Assembly (NCBI GenBank): GCA_018699075.1
Contig: JABIPV010000165.1
Coordinates: forward strand, 1-24,083
Origin: Kordiimonadaceae bacterium
Lineage (GTDB): Bacteria; Pseudomonadota; Alphaproteobacteria; Sphingomonadales; Emcibacteraceae
Length of the DNA: 24,083 nt
Direction of reading: 5' to 3'
Below, one piece after another: positions 6,694 to 15,293 of this stretch. The stretch's first letter is position 1; each line of letters opens with the position of its first letter. The notes beneath the pieces are model-generated. The model was not told where the DNA came from. It saw only the letters and a program-made list of their open reading frames with translations, and made no database searches. Position numbers and translations under genes: made by a program.

Positions 6694-7811
6694 ACGTGTT
6701 CCACGTCATGATCATCGCTCAAATGGACAATATTTGCAAGTGCGCCTGTTTTTAAATGACCCATTTTATCATCGCAGCCAATGGCCTGCGCCGGATAAAG
6801 GGATGCCATGCGAATTGCTTCTTCAAATCCGACAATTTTTATCATGTTTTTTACAGTAGAGATCATATCAATATCCGCACCAGCAAGTCCCCCATTTTCC
6901 AAGGTGAGCATGCCGTTTGATCGATTGATGACACGGCCATTTAATGTGAATGATGTCATATCGGTGCCGATGGTGGACATGGCATCAGTGACCAAGAAAA
7001 TCTTGCCCGGACCTTCTTTTGCTTTAAGCGCAATAGATATTGCCGCAGGGTCAACGTGAATATAATCCGCAATTAAGCCCGCATAAAGCCCCCCCGTATT
7101 CAGAGCTGCCCCCGCAAGCCCCGGATCACGGTGGTTAAAGCCGCTCATGCCGTTAAATAAATGGGTCACACATGTGGCCCCAGCAGCTGCGGCGGATCTA
7201 GCTTCATTATAAGAAGCGTTACTATGTCCTAAACTAACAATTATACCGGCTTCATTTAAAGCAGATATCTGATCATTTGATACGGATTCAGTCGCCACCG
7301 TGGTTAGCATAACCGGCAGAGATTGCTTCGCAGTAATCAGTTCATATAAATCATTCGAAGTCATTTTACGGACAAGGGTTTCTTCGTGTGCCCCTCGTTT
7401 AGGCACCGATAAATGTGGCCCCTCAAGATGAATGCCGAGCATGCCTGGTATCTGATTAGAAACGGCCATAATTCCTGCTTGAATTGCTTGCGATGTAACA
7501 TCGGGTTTGTCGGTGATTAATGTTGGCAATAAAGCGGTGGTGCCAAATTTAATATGGGCTTCACATATGGTTTTAAGGGCTTCAACATTACGTTGGTCGT
7601 TAAATAAAACTCCGCCACCGCCATTAACTTGCAAATCAATAAAACCCGGTACTAAAATGCCGCCGTCTAAAGATATTATTTCACAATCATTTGGCGCTTT
7701 GTCTTCGTCCACAATTGAAAAGATTTCACCATTTTCAATGAGTATTGCAGAATGACGATGCTCCGTTTCACCATCAAAAATACGCGCACCTTTTATTGCA
7801 AAATCAACCAT
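6654..7811 (-). CDS. nagA: N-acetylglucosamine-6-phosphate deacetylase
   Basis: The predicted protein has 385 residues and starts 'MVDFAIKGARIFDGE'. A longer in-frame version exists, but the ATG at 7811 overlaps the upstream stop as TAATG, a typical coupled start. Visible amidohydrolase motifs are 'GFIDLQVNGGGGV', the metal-binding Glu in 'LEGPHLSVPKRGAHE', His in 'VSLGHSNASYNEA', His in 'ATCVTHLFNGMSGF', and the catalytic Asp in 'FLVTDAMSTIGT'. It removes acetate from GlcNAc-6-phosphate in the cytoplasm, giving glucosamine-6-phosphate for the enzyme encoded just upstream. No PTS, GlcNAc kinase or nag regulator is in the window. Confidence 0.95.
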   Translation of the reverse strand: MVDFAIKGARIFDGETEHRHSAILIENGEIFSIVDEDKAPNDCEIISLDGGILVPGFIDLQVNGGGGVLFNDQRNVEALKTICEAHIKFGTTALLPTLITDKPDVTSQAIQAGIMAVSNQIPGMLGIHLEGPHLSVPKRGAHEETLVRKMTSNDLYELITAKQSLPVMLTTVATESVSNDQISALNEAGIIVSLGHSNASYNEARSAAAAGATCVTHLFNGMSGFNHRDPGLAGAALNTGGLYAGLIADYIHVDPAAISIALKAKEGPGKIFLVTDAMSTIGTDMTSFTLNGRVINRSNGMLTLENGGLAGADIDMISTVKNMIKIVGFEEAIRMASLYPAQAIGCDDKMGHLKTGALANIVHLSDDHDVEHVWINGSTQWKKMS

Positions 7812-8857
7812 TATACCGTTTCCGTAATTTTCTTCAGATGTGGTGGTGTATCGGGATTTAATCCCCTCGCTAGGGCCAGTTTTTCGATGAATTGATAGTA
7901 GCAAAGAATAAGCAACAGCGGATCTGTTAACGGATGGCTACTGGCGACAAAAGGTAAATGATTACCCAGAGCACTTTGGTCAGTCGTGATAAATAAATCC
8001 GCACCTTGGCCCACCAAACTATTCGCAACTTCAAGCACCGAACTTTCAGATGCATCGCGAGATGCGAGCGCGAGTACTGTGAAACCTTGATCAACAATTG
8101 ATTTTGGACCATGCATAACTTCTGCTGAACTAAATGCCTGCGCATGAATTTGACATGTTTCTTTAAATTTAAGTGCGGCTTCATTGGCAATGGCCATAGC
8201 GGGGCCGCGCCCTAAGATAAAGATATCATCCTTGTCTTTCATATGATCACATAAAATACTCCAGTCAACTTTAACCGCCAAGCCTGCTTGTTCCGGAAGT
8301 TTTTTAATAGCTGCAAGCAAAGCGTCATCTCTCTGCCAGTGCGCAATCAAGAGAAGTCCCGCGACTATCGATGTTACAAAAGTTTTAGTAGCTGCCACAC
8401 TTTTTTCAAGGCCCGCTTGAATATCAAGTGTATGTGCACTTTCCTGGGCCAAGGGAGATGTGGCCACATTGGTTATGGCAATATTAAGCGCGCCTCCCTC
8501 TCCTGCAGTTTTAGTAAGATCAACAATATCAGGACTTTTACCCGATTGTGAAATGGATATATTCACGGCATTTTTTAAATTAAGTTTGGTATTATAAATT
8601 GATGAAATTGAGGGACCAATGGATGCTACGGGAATACCAGCACTAAGTTCAATGGCATATTTCAAATACGCACTAGCATGATCCGAAGACCCACGCGCAA
8701 CGGTCGTAAACACTGTTGGGTTGAATTCTCTTATTTCTGCTGCTGCTTTTATTATTGCATCTTCTGAATGTTCGATTAATCGATTGATCGCACTTGGAAT
8801 TTCTTCAATTTCAGAATGCATATGGGTCGTATTTGTGGTCATTCGACAGGCGCTCAT
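7811..8857 (-). CDS. nagBII: SIS-domain glucosamine-6-phosphate deaminase (NagB-II type)
   Basis: The protein has 348 residues with two SIS (sugar isomerase) domains. The first includes 'TTVARGSSDHASAYLKYAIE' and 'VNISISQSGKSPDIVDLTK'. The second has 'DIFILGRGPAMAIANEAALK' and 'KETCQIHAQAFSSAEVMHG', and the C-terminus is 'HLKKITETV'. It is GlmS-like without the glutaminase domain, as in NagB-II/AgaS proteins, which convert glucosamine-6-phosphate to fructose-6-phosphate plus ammonia. One-base overlap (TAATG) with nagA argues for one pathway. ATG 8842 is an alternative start; neither has a strong Shine-Dalgarno. A 61-bp gap separates it from the exporter permease upstream. TTGACC near 8900 on the minus strand may mark a separate promoter. 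Confidence 0.85.
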   Translation of the reverse strand: MSACRMTTNTTHMHSEIEEIPSAINRLIEHSEDAIIKAAAEIREFNPTVFTTVARGSSDHASAYLKYAIELSAGIPVASIGPSISSIYNTKLNLKNAVNISISQSGKSPDIVDLTKTAGEGGALNIAITNVATSPLAQESAHTLDIQAGLEKSVAATKTFVTSIVAGLLLIAHWQRDDALLAAIKKLPEQAGLAVKVDWSILCDHMKDKDDIFILGRGPAMAIANEAALKFKETCQIHAQAFSSAEVMHGPKSIVDQGFTVLALASRDASESSVLEVANSLVGQGADLFITTDQSALGNHLPFVASSHPLTDPLLLILCYYQFIEKLALARGLNPDTPPHLKKITETV

Positions 8858-8918
8858 TTCAATAATTATTCAATATGCTTATATTTAACCCACTCTGGTC
8901 AAAAATAACATAGATAAT

Positions 8919-10052
8919 TTAATCTAGCGTCTCGTTGTATTTAATCATGGCCAGTGTACCGACGATCAGCATAATCACGCCAAGAGGCCAAAATGATGAT
9001 AATAAATCAACACCATCAGCGCCTTTAAGCATTATGCCCCTCATTAACCGCATAAAATGTGTCGCGGGGAGTGCTTCGCCAACATACTGCGCCCAACGAG
9101 GCATTCCCAAAAATGGAAACATAAATCCAGAAAGTAAGATTTGCGGAAGTAATAAAAAGAAAGTCATCTGCAAAGCTTGCATCTGTGTTTCCGCAAGAGA
9201 TGAAAAAAGAAAACCGATCATCAAATTAACAATTATGTAGATCGAAACAGCACCGAAAAGTAAAAGCAAAGACCCTACTATCGGGATATTAAAGACAAAT
9301 TCTGATGCCAGTAGGACAATAACCGTTTGGACATAACCAATAATCACATAAGGGGCAATTTTACCCGTCATCATCTCAATTGGTTTTATCGGCATAGCGA
9401 GTAAATTTTCCATTGTACCTCGCTCTTTTTCACGAGTTATGGCCACAGCGGTAATCATGGTCATGGTCATGGCAATGATAATCGCCAACAGTCCGGGGAT
9501 AATATTATATTGTGTAATTCCAGCTGGATTATATCTTTTATGCAGGACAACATCAACGGCAGGTGGCCTGTCCGCCATGGCGGATAACGCCCCTGATAAA
9601 TCGCGCTGTAATCCCGAACGCACTATTTCCTTCATTGAATTAGCCGCACCCGAAGTCGCTGAAGGATCCGTCGCATCAGCAACCATTAATACTTGCGGGT
9701 TTTCGCCACGCACCAGATCACGACCGAAGTTTTCAGGGATAATAAAAATAAAATTGACTTTGCCTTCGCGAATTAAACTTTCCGCTTCATCTTCCGTGGT
9801 TGGCCGGTAAGCTATATCCATAAAAGTAGAATTTTCCACCGCTGCAATAATAGAACGTGAAAATGTTGAATGATCACGGTCAATTAGCGCCGTTGGTAAA
9901 TGTCTTGGGTCAGAATTAATCGCAAAGCCAAACATAATCAATTGCATAATCGGCACCCCTACCATCATTGCAAATGTCATCCTGTCGCGGCGCATTTGGA
10001 CAAACTCTTTAAGCAATACGGCTTGAATACGGGCGAAAGAAATCATGCTCAT
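8919..10052 (-). CDS. ABC-2 type exporter permease (YhhJ/YbhR-like)
   Basis: The protein has 377 residues. A first transmembrane helix ('FAMMVGVPIMQLIMFGFAI', about 27-45) is followed by a large extracytoplasmic domain (about 47-185). Five or so helices make up the C-terminal half, with the family motif 'TREKERGTMENLLAMPI' in the cytoplasmic coupling region. This is the ABC2_membrane_3 type of permease, which exports drugs, lipids or other hydrophobic compounds. Its ATG overlaps the ATPase stop (ATGA). Only one permease gene is present, so it probably works as a homodimer, unlike E. coli ybhS-ybhR. The substrate cannot be told from sequence. Confidence 0.9.
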   Translation of the reverse strand: MSMISFARIQAVLLKEFVQMRRDRMTFAMMVGVPIMQLIMFGFAINSDPRHLPTALIDRDHSTFSRSIIAAVENSTFMDIAYRPTTEDEAESLIREGKVNFIFIIPENFGRDLVRGENPQVLMVADATDPSATSGAANSMKEIVRSGLQRDLSGALSAMADRPPAVDVVLHKRYNPAGITQYNIIPGLLAIIIAMTMTMITAVAITREKERGTMENLLAMPIKPIEMMTGKIAPYVIIGYVQTVIVLLASEFVFNIPIVGSLLLLFGAVSIYIIVNLMIGFLFSSLAETQMQALQMTFFLLLPQILLSGFMFPFLGMPRWAQYVGEALPATHFMRLMRGIMLKGADGVDLLSSFWPLGVIMLIVGTLAMIKYNETLD

Positions 10053-10978
10053 TGGAAATTATCCTCCGTCCCCGTCATTAAGTGAATGAACACTTCTTCT
10101 AGTCCGGGTTTGCGCGCAGTCCAATTTAGGTTTGGTAAGTCAAAATACCTAGAAACTGCCGTTTTTAATGCTCCTTCATCAATGCCACTTATATGTAAGG
10201 CTGTACCAAACCTTGCCACATGTTCAACGCCTTCCGCTCCTTCTAACTCCTTGGTAAGTTTTGAAAGCCCCGTGCCTTCTACCCGCCAAGTGTAAAGACC
10301 AACACGGTCAACCAGTTCTCCGCTAGGCGCATCAATAAGCTTTTTACCGTAAGCGATATAAGCAATATAATCACACTGCACGGCTTCATCCATATAATGG
10401 GTAGAAACAAGTATAGTCACTCCCCGATCAGCCAATTCATGAATTGTATCCCAAAATTCCCGCCGTGCTTTTGGGTCCACACCCGCTGTAGGTTCATCAA
10501 GCAACAACAATTCAGGATCATGTATCATACAAGCAGCAAGTGCCAAACGTTGTTTCCATCCACCGGATAAGGTACCCGCAAGTTGATGCGAGCGAGCACT
10601 TAGTCCTAATTCCTCAAGTGCTTCATCAACGCGATTTTTTCTATTTTCAACTTCATACATACGGGCGACAAATTCAAGGTTTTCACGAATGGTTAAATCT
10701 TCCCATAACGAAAACTTTTGCGTCATATAACCGACTTGTGTTTTAATTTTCTCGGATTGTTCGATCACATCCCAACCCAAACAAGTACCTGATCCTGCAT
10801 TAGGGGTTAGCAAGCCACACACCATGCGAATGGTCGTCGTTTTACCGGAACCATTAGGCCCCAGAAAACCATATACAGAACCCTTTGGTACCTTTAAATC
10901 AAAATCATCTACGACTATTTTATCGCCAAAACTTTTGGTAAGGCCCTTAACATCTATTACGGTTTCCACATTGGTCAT
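10049..10978 (-). CDS. ABC exporter ATP-binding protein (YbhF-like, single domain)
   Basis: The protein has 309 residues and one nucleotide-binding domain: Walker A 'GPNGSGKTT' (40-48), Q-loop 'YMTQKFSLWEDLT', signature 'LSGGWKQRLALA' (137-148), Walker B 'LLLLDEPTAGVD' (157-168), and H-loop 'STHYMDEA'. The Trp in LSGGWKQ and the roughly 80-residue C-terminal extension are typical of ABC-2 exporters of the YbhF/RbbA group. It powers the adjacent permease at the inner membrane. It overlaps both neighbours by 4 bp (ATGA), so it is translationally coupled. Confidence 0.95.
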   Translation of the reverse strand: MTNVETVIDVKGLTKSFGDKIVVDDFDLKVPKGSVYGFLGPNGSGKTTTIRMVCGLLTPNAGSGTCLGWDVIEQSEKIKTQVGYMTQKFSLWEDLTIRENLEFVARMYEVENRKNRVDEALEELGLSARSHQLAGTLSGGWKQRLALAACMIHDPELLLLDEPTAGVDPKARREFWDTIHELADRGVTILVSTHYMDEAVQCDYIAYIAYGKKLIDAPSGELVDRVGLYTWRVEGTGLSKLTKELEGAEGVEHVARFGTALHISGIDEGALKTAVSRYFDLPNLNWTARKPGLEEVFIHLMTGTEDNFQ

Positions 10979-11916
10979 TGTAAAGTTACTGCCACAGGTT
11001 GACCATTTAAAAATCTTTCCGGCTGATCAGGTTTTGCCTCAACCAAATATACAAGCTTGGCCCTTTCTTTTTCAGAAAAAATAACGGGAGGCGTAAATTC
11101 CGCTTGATCGGCGATAAATACGATTTCACCACCTAAGCCTGCTTGGCAATTATCGCACATTAAATCAACACGCCCCCCATGCTTTACCTCTGCTAGTCGT
11201 GCTTCAGGTACAAAAAACCGTATTCTTTTTTGATCAGGCGGTAATAAACTTAACACAGGTTGCGATGGTCCTGCTATTTCACCCACTCTGCGATATATAA
11301 TTTCAATTCGGCCACTTACGGGGGCAATGATACTGCGCTCCCGAAGTTCGGTTTCTGCTCTAACAATTGCGGATTCTCTGGCTTCCAATTCACGCATTGC
11401 CGCGTCGATTACATCAGGACGTGCAGGCAACTTAATTATTTCCAATCTTGACTGTGCTTCTGTAACCCGTGCTCGTGTCGCGTCCAAAGTAGCGCGGTCT
11501 TGATCTAACCGTGCCGTTGAAAGTACCCCGCGATCTACAAGGTTTTTTGTTCTGGCGAATGTTTGTTCTGCCAATTTAAAGGCGGCATCTGCCTCACGCA
11601 AACTCTCTTCAGCAGCGCGTATTTCTTCAGGACGCCCTCCTTTTTGAAGGTTAGAAAGTTGCGCCTGCGCGGCCGCACTTGCGGAAATTGCTTGATCAAG
11701 CTGTGATTTAGCACGTTCACTATCTACGGCAAACAAAGCCGCACCTGCGTCAACTTGATCGCCCTCTACCACATTTAATATTGTCAGAATACCGGTCGAA
11801 CGTGGTGCTAAGTTCAATTGCCTACCTTCTGCATATCCTTGGAGCGTATCAATATTACCTTCATCACTACATGATGATAAAACCAATGCAAAAAAGAGTA
11901 TGTATAAAATTCGCAT
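10975..11916 (-). CDS. HlyD-family membrane fusion protein, lipoprotein (YbhG/YhiI-like)
   Basis: The protein has 313 residues. The signal ends in a lipobox 'LVLSSC', so it is probably lipid-anchored rather than membrane-spanning. The biotinyl-lipoyl half motif 'GILTILNVVEGDQVDAGAAL' is followed by a long Ala/Glu/Arg-rich coiled-coil hairpin (about 65-190). The return half is 'RSIIAPVSGRIEIIYRRVGE', with a beta-barrel 'KRIRFFVPEARLAEVKHGGR'. It would link the ABC-2 pump to an outer-membrane channel. No outer-membrane factor gene is nearby, so a TolC supplied elsewhere is likely. The start overlaps the regulator stop (TAATG) and the stop overlaps the ATPase start (ATGA). Confidence 0.9.
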   Translation of the reverse strand: MRILYILFFALVLSSCSDEGNIDTLQGYAEGRQLNLAPRSTGILTILNVVEGDQVDAGAALFAVDSERAKSQLDQAISASAAAQAQLSNLQKGGRPEEIRAAEESLREADAAFKLAEQTFARTKNLVDRGVLSTARLDQDRATLDATRARVTEAQSRLEIIKLPARPDVIDAAMRELEARESAIVRAETELRERSIIAPVSGRIEIIYRRVGEIAGPSQPVLSLLPPDQKRIRFFVPEARLAEVKHGGRVDLMCDNCQAGLGGEIVFIADQAEFTPPVIFSEKERAKLVYLVEAKPDQPERFLNGQPVAVTLQ

Positions 11917-12590
11917 TATGAGTTCTCCTGCGGCAATAAAATACCGTTCATAAAAATATCTAAATGTGATTGGATTAATTCTTCGTATGATATTGGTTCT
12001 TCATCATCCCTGGCAAATGTACCATCCCAAATAACTTGCATAAGTAATGCTCCCATTAAAGTCCGCACCGCATATTTCGGATTGCATTTTCTAAACTCAC
12101 CTTTTTGAATGCCAAACATTAATACGGTCATAATCGCTTTCATGGATGCTTCAATAACTTCCTGACGGTAAAATTCGGCAAGTTCAGGAAAGTTACCCGC
12201 CTCGCCAATGATTAAAAGTGGAATTGAACCAATTTCGTGGTTTGAAAATTTATTTGCGGCGATCTGAATCATTTGTGACAACACATCAGCCGCTTTTTTA
12301 TTGTTATCCTGAACATGGCCCGCAATATCTGTAAACATTTCAGAAATGGGAAGCACAGAACGTCTAACCAAAGCTTTCAGCATCTCTTCTTTACTTGAAA
12401 AATAAAGGTAAACTGTGCCTTTTGATAAACCCGCATGTTTTGCGATGTCTTCTATTCTAGCCCCTGCAAAACCACGACTTCTAAATTCAATTAATGCACC
12501 GTCTAATATTTCATCAGGACGGCTTTCGGGCTTACGTCTCCACTTGGGAGCGCTTTTATGATCTTCTTCGCTGTTAGTCTCGTTTTGCAT
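11916..12590 (-). CDS. TetR-family regulator of the ABC exporter operon
   Basis: The predicted protein has 224 residues. The DNA-binding domain follows a basic N-terminus: 'RPDEILDGALIEFRSRGF' then the helix-turn-helix 'ARIEDIAKHAGLSKGTVYLY', with 'FSSKEEMLKALV'. The C-terminal ligand/dimer domain is of the general multidrug type ('LIIGEAGNFPELAEFYRQEV'). It is the first gene of the operon, with TAATG overlap to the HlyD gene. It therefore probably represses its own promoter and is released by the exporter's substrate, as in CecR-ybhGFSR of E. coli. A palindrome at 12617-12638 is the likely operator. Confidence 0.9.
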   Translation of the reverse strand: MQNETNSEEDHKSAPKWRRKPESRPDEILDGALIEFRSRGFAGARIEDIAKHAGLSKGTVYLYFSSKEEMLKALVRRSVLPISEMFTDIAGHVQDNNKKAADVLSQMIQIAANKFSNHEIGSIPLLIIGEAGNFPELAEFYRQEVIEASMKAIMTVLMFGIQKGEFRKCNPKYAVRTLMGALLMQVIWDGTFARDDEEPISYEELIQSHLDIFMNGILLPQENS

Positions 12591-12616
12591 TTATATTTAC
12601 TTTCATATCTTATATT

Positions 12617-12638
12617 AATAAATAACCAGTCATTTATT
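12617..12638. promoter_or_regulatory. Candidate TetR operator
   Basis: The arms AATAAATAA and TCATTTATT around CCAG form a 9-4-9 palindrome with one mismatch. The core on the minus strand reads TGACTGGTTA, similar to operators of TetR repressors in this class. It sits 27 bp upstream of the regulator start, and overlaps the spacer and -10 of its likely promoter, where binding would block transcription. Confidence 0.6.
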
Positions 12639-12647
12639 TAAAAGCAA
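12619..12647 (-). promoter_or_regulatory. Candidate promoter of the TetR/exporter operon
   Basis: On the minus strand TTGCTT (12647-12642), a 17-bp spacer, and TATTTA (12624-12619) give a fair sigma-70 promoter ending 28 bp before the regulator ATG. The spacer is almost entirely taken up by the palindromic operator. Confidence 0.5.
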
Positions 12648-12803
12648 GAAAATTCTTATCTAAATATATAAATATACCTAATTCTATAGGTACGATTTAC
12701 ATAAACATAACTCAGGAAGTGCAAAATGATTTAAAGTGCACTATCTTAATTCTTGATAAGAAATTATGAGAAATAAAAACTAAACTTTCTACTTTTAAGG
12801 ATA

Positions 12804-14201
12804 ATGATGAACTTTACAGCTCTACTAGGCATAACGATTTGTTCATTTTTTATCATCAGTTGCTCGCAAGTAAACCCACCTAGCCCTCCTTTTGACTTAA
12901 ATCAGGAAATGGACTTTCTATTTCAACATAAAGATAACATTCCAACCGAAACTACAGGATTACAGTTAGTGATCATTAAAAATGGAAATATTATCTATGA
13001 AAATGCAAAAGGGAGTGCACGGATAACAGGGAAAAATAAAACTCCCCTTACAAATGAGCATAAAGTTCGTGTCGCCTCAATATCGAAATTTGTACTGACG
13101 ATGGCTTTCATGACATTGGTCGAAGAGGAAAAAGTAGATTTAGATGCTGATATTTCAAACTATATAAATTTCGAACTTAGAAATCCTCACTTCCCGAACA
13201 GGATCATTACCCCTCGTCAGGTATTATCTCATACGTCATCAATAAGGGATGCCAGTTATTATTACATGGGACCAAATGAAGATTTTCAAGATTTCTTCAT
13301 AATTGGTACAAATCCACGAAGTGCGGAGCATTTCGAACAAGGAAAGCATTACGCTTCCGCCCCTGATCATGGTCCTGAAGATTATTTCACATATTCAAAT
13401 CTTAATTTCGGCATTATTTCCGCTATTGTAGAAAATGTATCTGGTCAGAGAATGGACCAGTTTGTAAAAGAAAAAATATTTACCCCTTTAAATTTGCAAT
13501 CAAGCTTTAATGTATGTGATTTATATGAAAACAGTTTTTCTAAACTCGCAACAATATATAGAAAAGGAAATGGCGGCGAAACTTGGAATCCAGAAGGTCC
13601 TTGGATCGGCCAAGTTGATGATAATTCCATTAGTTGCTTTTATGAAGGGGAAAAATATCAACGTGGTCAAACACCGGATTTTACCGCACTTAATAATTAT
13701 CGAATTGGCAAAAACCCTACCCTCTTTTCCCCACAAGGTGGATTAAGAGCATCTGCCAAGGATTTAGCCGTCATAATGAAAGTACTTTTAAATGATGGCA
13801 AATATGGCTCTAAACAAATTATTTCCAAATCTTCAATTGATCAAATGATGTCAGTGACATGGCAATATGATGACCTTAAGAACAATGGCCACACGGGTGG
13901 TGAAGCCTTATTAGGTGATCCAAAAGCCGCCGGTATGATGACGCGTTATGGGCTTTCTACTCATATTATTAATTTAAAGGACTGGGGATTAAGCGAACAC
14001 AGCCGAATTTTATTCGGACATCTTGGGTCTGCCTATGGTCTACAAGGTCAGTTCTGGTTCGATCCAATAACCAAAGATGGATTTGTTGCCTTGATTACTG
14101 GCCTTGGTGATGATCCCGATATACCAGATAATACTATACCCCTTTTCGCAATAGAAGAAACCGTCTTAAGATTAGGCCTTAAGGGCATGGATAATTATTA
14201 A
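12804..14201 (+). CDS. Lipoprotein serine hydrolase, beta-lactamase / penicillin-binding fold (class C-like)
   Basis: The predicted protein has 465 residues. The signal ends in 'FFIISC' (Cys20), so it is likely a lipoprotein. The serine-hydrolase triad is visible: SxxK as Ser92-Ile-Ser-Lys95 ('RVASISK'), YxN as Tyr197-Ser-Asn199 ('FTYSNLNFG'), and 'FGHLGSAYG' in place of KTG near residue 407. The family (PF00144) includes esterases, D-aminopeptidases and class C beta-lactamases. The HxG third box and the lipid anchor favour an esterase or peptidase over antibiotic resistance, but this cannot be settled here. AAGG lies just before the double ATG (12804/12807). Its stop overlaps the stop of the convergent NTF2-like gene by 4 bp (TTAA). 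Confidence 0.9.
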   Translation: MMNFTALLGITICSFFIISCSQVNPPSPPFDLNQEMDFLFQHKDNIPTETTGLQLVIIKNGNIIYENAKGSARITGKNKTPLTNEHKVRVASISKFVLTMAFMTLVEEEKVDLDADISNYINFELRNPHFPNRIITPRQVLSHTSSIRDASYYYMGPNEDFQDFFIIGTNPRSAEHFEQGKHYASAPDHGPEDYFTYSNLNFGIISAIVENVSGQRMDQFVKEKIFTPLNLQSSFNVCDLYENSFSKLATIYRKGNGGETWNPEGPWIGQVDDNSISCFYEGEKYQRGQTPDFTALNNYRIGKNPTLFSPQGGLRASAKDLAVIMKVLLNDGKYGSKQIISKSSIDQMMSVTWQYDDLKNNGHTGGEALLGDPKAAGMMTRYGLSTHIINLKDWGLSEHSRILFGHLGSAYGLQGQFWFDPITKDGFVALITGLGDDPDIPDNTIPLFAIEETVLRLGLKGMDNY

Positions 14202-14710
14202 TCTAAAAACTTCTCTGGAAGTTTGATCATATCATTCTCAGCTTGCCAGAATATAGTTACAATAAACCATCTTTCACCATTAAAGGCGAGCTGTACACTA
14301 TTGATCCCTCTTAAAAACGGCATTTCGTCACTCGGGCTTCTTTTCCCTGCGTAAGTGGTAAAAACTTGAGCGATGTTTCCAAATCTGTGAGTTTTTCTTG
14401 AAATTTCACTTTCATAGAAATTATTGGCCGCAAAAGAAACTTTGGCAATTTCCACATATTGCTCTGGTGTTCGACTTGTAAAACCTGATGCGCTTTCCTT
14501 TGACCCAAATATTAGCCTGGCATCTTCGTCAAATAAATTGAGAAAGCGTTGCCAATCGCGTTGCTGATCTTTTGAACCTGATATTGATGAATACATCGCC
14601 CCAATAATTGCATCTATCGTTTTAACATCATCCAAATTAACGTCCGCTTTTGCCCCTTGAGTAAAAAGCATCATACACGTGAACACACATAAGATTTTTC
14701 TAACCATCAT
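14198..14710 (-). CDS. Secreted NTF2-like / SnoaL-type protein
   Basis: The predicted protein has 170 residues. A signal peptide (1-22, cut near 'GAKA-DV') is followed by one cone-shaped NTF2-like domain: 'DAIIGAMYSSISG', 'DWQRFLNLFDEDARLIFG', then strands 'RTPEQYVEIAKVSF', 'EISRKTHRFGNIAQVFTTYA', 'GINSVQLAFNGERWFIVTIF'. This fold occurs in steroid isomerases and many binding proteins of unknown role, and no catalytic residue can be named. It lies 6 bp downstream of the AhpD-like gene and is probably in an operon with it. AGGA precedes the two adjacent ATGs (14710, 14707). Confidence 0.8.
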   Translation of the reverse strand: MMVRKILCVFTCMMLFTQGAKADVNLDDVKTIDAIIGAMYSSISGSKDQQRDWQRFLNLFDEDARLIFGSKESASGFTSRTPEQYVEIAKVSFAANNFYESEISRKTHRFGNIAQVFTTYAGKRSPSDEMPFLRGINSVQLAFNGERWFIVTIFWQAENDMIKLPEKFLD

Positions 14711-14716
14711 TAATCC

Positions 14717-15124
14717 TTAGCTGTTATCCATATCAAACACATCATCAATGGGAATTTGCAACCCATTGGCAATATGGTTTGTTTTAGCCGCAAGTGAGAT
14801 TATTTTTATAATCTCACTGTGCTGCGCATCGGTAAGTCCCTTTGCCCTAGCCGCTGCCGTGTGCGAATGAACACAGTACGCGCAACTATTAGCAATTGAA
14901 ACGGCCAGATAAAGCATTTCTTTCGTCAGCGGATCAAGAATCGAAGGCATGGCCATGACCCTTTTAACTTCTTCCCAAGTACGTTCAAGAAGGTCTTCAT
15001 CAAAAGCGATGTAATACCACATATTATTGATAAAATCTGAATTGCGCGTTTCTCTAATATCATCAAAAACGGCTTTCACTCTTGGGTTTTCTTCTATATT
15101 TTCTGCGGGTTTAAAGGTTGACAT
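14717..15124 (-). CDS. AhpD-like / carboxymuconolactone decarboxylase family protein
   Basis: The protein has 135 residues, all helical. The core motif 'SCAYCVHSHTAAA' provides a redox-active Cys81-x2-Cys84 with His88, as in AhpD peroxidase partners. Family members reduce peroxides or act as small redox enzymes in the cytoplasm. The N-terminal part ('VKAVFDDIRETRNSDFINNM') is typical of the uncharacterised CMD subgroup. It is the first gene of a two-gene unit with the NTF2-like protein, and is divergent from the porin gene. Confidence 0.85.
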   Translation of the reverse strand: MSTFKPAENIEENPRVKAVFDDIRETRNSDFINNMWYYIAFDEDLLERTWEEVKRVMAMPSILDPLTKEMLYLAVSIANSCAYCVHSHTAAARAKGLTDAQHSEIIKIISLAAKTNHIANGLQIPIDDVFDMDNS

Positions 15125-15208
15125 ATATTTTCCTTATCATATAAGACTGCTTAAAAATACCATAGTGACGTAAACCGCTTTTTTGATCAAGGCTACAACT
15201 TAAAATTA

Positions 15209-15237
15209 CTGTCATAAAAACGTAACAATACTGCCAT
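15209..15237 (+). promoter_or_regulatory. Pho-box-like array of three half-sites upstream of the porin gene
   Basis: Three half-sites begin exactly 11 bp apart: CTGTCAT (15209), ACGTAAC (15220) and CTGCCAT (15231). The PhoB half-site consensus is CTGTCAY; they match at 7, 4 and 6 of 7 positions. Candidate -10 boxes follow: TTTAAT at 15243 or TATAAG at 15259. A porin of the phosphate-selective O/P family lies downstream, as expected for a phosphate-starvation promoter. Confidence 0.65.
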
Positions 15238-15293
15238 ATTTGTTTAATGAACCATTTGTATAAGTATTTAAATAAACAAATTGAGGAAAATTA

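Noticed and set aside
6808..7059. Plus-strand open frames across nagA and the exporter genes (also 7507-7755, 8935-9240, 9439-9810, 16636-17052, 17632-18021)
   Set aside because: They lie opposite well-supported genes and their translations show no domain, signal or start context; they are antisense shadows.
12804..14201. Antibiotic-resistance beta-lactamase
   Set aside because: The fold and SxxK/YxN motifs are present, but the third box is HLG, not KTG, and the protein is a long lipoprotein; a general serine hydrolase is the safer call.
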